In this document: positions 26,589-27,242 of the stretch, in pieces
How the letters are laid out: every line of letters begins with the position of its first letter
How positions within the stretch are numbered: the first letter of the stretch is position 1
DNA from: an uncultured Pedobacter sp.
GTDB taxonomy: Bacteria > Bacteroidota > Bacteroidia > Sphingobacteriales > Sphingobacteriaceae
DNA length: 27,242 bases
Direction of reading: 5' to 3'
Assembly: GCA_938008555.1 (NCBI GenBank)
Contig: CALLKE010000101.1
Location: 1-27,242, forward strand
Translations under genes and position numbers: made by a program
Notes under the pieces: generated by a model
The model's input: the letters and a program-made list of their open reading frames with translations, nothing else
The model's database searches: none
What the model was told of the DNA's origin: nothing

Positions 26589-26718
26589 GAAAAAATCTGG
26601 TGATCTCGCCTCGGTCTTATGCTTAATCTGGATTATGCTTTGCTTGTTACTTGTATATGCTCCAATTGCATATGTTTTCAATGCTGTTTTTTCGTTTCAT
26701 TCGGACAGACAGAATTAG
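26572..26718 (+). CDS. Small single-pass membrane protein (48 aa)
   Basis: AGGGGC precedes ATG 26572, which overlaps the end of the previous gene by 17 bases. After a basic start (MRVNPKKKSGD) comes a hydrophobic helix, LASVLCLIWIMLCLLLVYAP IAYVFNAVF, then a polar tail. A single transmembrane segment with cytoplasmic N-terminus is predicted by eye. A holin-like role cannot be excluded, but no lysis genes are next to it. Confidence 0.65.
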   Translation: MRVNPKKKSGDLASVLCLIWIMLCLLLVYAPIAYVFNAVFSFHSDRQN

Positions 26719-26741
26719 AATCAACAACCTAAAAATAATTG

Positions 26742-26770
26742 TTGACAAGCTAATCGGAAACTGACACAAT
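26742..26770 (+). promoter_or_regulatory. Promoter for 26801
   Basis: Consensus TTGACA (26742-26747), 17-base spacer, CACAAT (26765-26770), 30 bases before the next ATG. Confidence 0.65.
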
Positions 26771-26800
26771 AGATCTACGGTCAATCATCAAGGTTAAACA

Positions 26801-27106
26801 ATGGCACTGAAAACTGGCAACAAAAAGAGTAGCATTCAACCGCGCGTATTTATCGACGTTCTACAGGATGCTTCGGGTAATGTCGTAGGCGTAGAATTGC
26901 ATGGACGATACTATGACAAAAACGGGTATTTGCAGGCTTTGCTATGTGATAATGGCGAGGCTTTCGAGTATGCTACAATCGCGGGAGCGCTTCGACATCT
27001 GGTTACGCTGCGAACTGATCGCACTAGGGGAAATGATTCTGCAAGCTATGCGCATTTGCATGCGCCCGCTGAATTCTCCATTTGCGTTACCCGGATGATT
27101 GTGTAA
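26801..27106 (+). CDS. Hypothetical protein (101 aa)
   Basis: ATG 26801 has AAGGTTAAAC upstream. MALKTGNKKSSIQPRVFIDV, then LQDASGNVVGVELHGRYYDK and EYATIAGALRHLVTLRTDRT. No named family. It has its own promoter with a near-consensus -35. The repeat AACAACCTAAAAA flanks it (26723-26735 and 27105-27117). Confidence 0.72.
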   Translation: MALKTGNKKSSIQPRVFIDVLQDASGNVVGVELHGRYYDKNGYLQALLCDNGEAFEYATIAGALRHLVTLRTDRTRGNDSASYAHLHAPAEFSICVTRMIV

Positions 27107-27107
27107 C

Positions 27108-27121
27108 AACCTAAAAAGGTT
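27108..27121 (+). terminator. Small AACCT/AGGTT hairpin between 26801 and 27153 genes
   Basis: AACCT-AAAA-AGGTT then TCG. The stem is short with a weak U-run. The first half belongs to a 13-base sequence also present at 26723-26735. Confidence 0.3.
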
Positions 27122-27152
27122 TCGTGTGGAACAAAATCGAAGGAGTAACCCA

Positions 27153-27242
27153 ATGAACGCACCAAAGATCCTCTACGACAAGCGTACTCGCACCGATGTA
27201 CACGACCTGCCCAACGGCAAGGTACTTGTGGTGAAGTTGCGC
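27153..27242 (+). CDS. Hypothetical phage protein, cut by window edge
   Basis: AAGGAG precedes ATG 27153. The first 30 residues, MNAPKILYDKRTRTDVHDLP then NGKVLVVKLR, match the start of a short conserved phage protein (KI.YD.R.RTDV.DLPNGK). The rest lies outside the window. Confidence 0.65.
   Translation, partial: MNAPKILYDKRTRTDVHDLPNGKVLVVKLR

Noticed and set aside
1..27242. Retron, toxin-antitoxin or CRISPR system
   Set aside because: No reverse transcriptase, recognised toxin/antitoxin pair, Cas protein or spaced repeat array was found on either strand.

Overview
This looks like part of a tailed double-stranded DNA phage genome (Caudoviricetes). It has a T7-type family A DNA polymerase and a T7 gp4-type primase-helicase, ATP-dependent DNA and RNA ligases, a dCMP-deaminase-like enzyme, a SleB-type cell-wall hydrolase, two tRNA genes and dozens of tiny, tightly packed, often overlapping ORFs. 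No integrase, terminase, capsid or portal gene is visible. Most of the window is AT-rich, while both tRNAs read codons that are rare in GC-rich hosts (tRNA-Arg-UCU for AGA, tRNA-Leu-UAA for UUA). A GC-rich proteobacterial host is therefore a reasonable inference, but it is not proven.

Layout. (1) 1-16761, minus strand: one long leftward block. In transcription order it holds small unknown genes, two GC-rich cassettes (about 15600-16065 and 11907-12345), nucleotide-metabolism and SLOG genes, a kinase-like P-loop protein, the cell-wall hydrolase, a Dam-type methyltransferase, a virion-like beta-rich protein, a phosphoesterase, small coupled ORFs, DNA ligase, a NadV C-terminal remnant, RNA ligase, primase-helicase, DNA polymerase, a broken DUF4031 gene and a second phosphoesterase. 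(2) 16762-17207: divergent intergenic region. Its leftward transcript would fold into at least six hairpins, which makes it a candidate structured leader or ncRNA. (3) 17208-23905, plus strand: small rightward genes, most of unknown function, with two tRNAs and an HD-domain (p)ppGpp-hydrolase-like gene. Several sigma70-like promoters have a -10 hexamer TATAAT that overlaps the stop codon of the preceding gene. (4) 23906-24253: a second structured, repeat-rich intergenic region and a boundary in base composition. (5) 24254-27242, plus strand: a GC-richer module of small genes (a C39-like papain-fold protein, a DUF7227-like Cys-rich protein, unknowns) with promoters of a different type (TAGACA/TATGAT, TTGACA/CACAAT).

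The leftward block carries replication, repair and lysis functions; the rightward block looks like early host-takeover genes. Several genes are broken: DUF4031, an A7-tract frameshift near 5902, a G7-tract frameshift near 20289, an in-frame TAA at 9058-9060, and a NadV remnant fused out of frame to a 21-bp repeat ORF. All the frameshifts go in the same direction (one base too many) and three lie in homopolymers, so sequencing error must be excluded before any programmed-frameshift story. Two GC-rich insertions with truncated native genes on their flanks, one bounded by a 41-bp exact copy of part of the phosphoesterase gene, show recent mosaic exchange.
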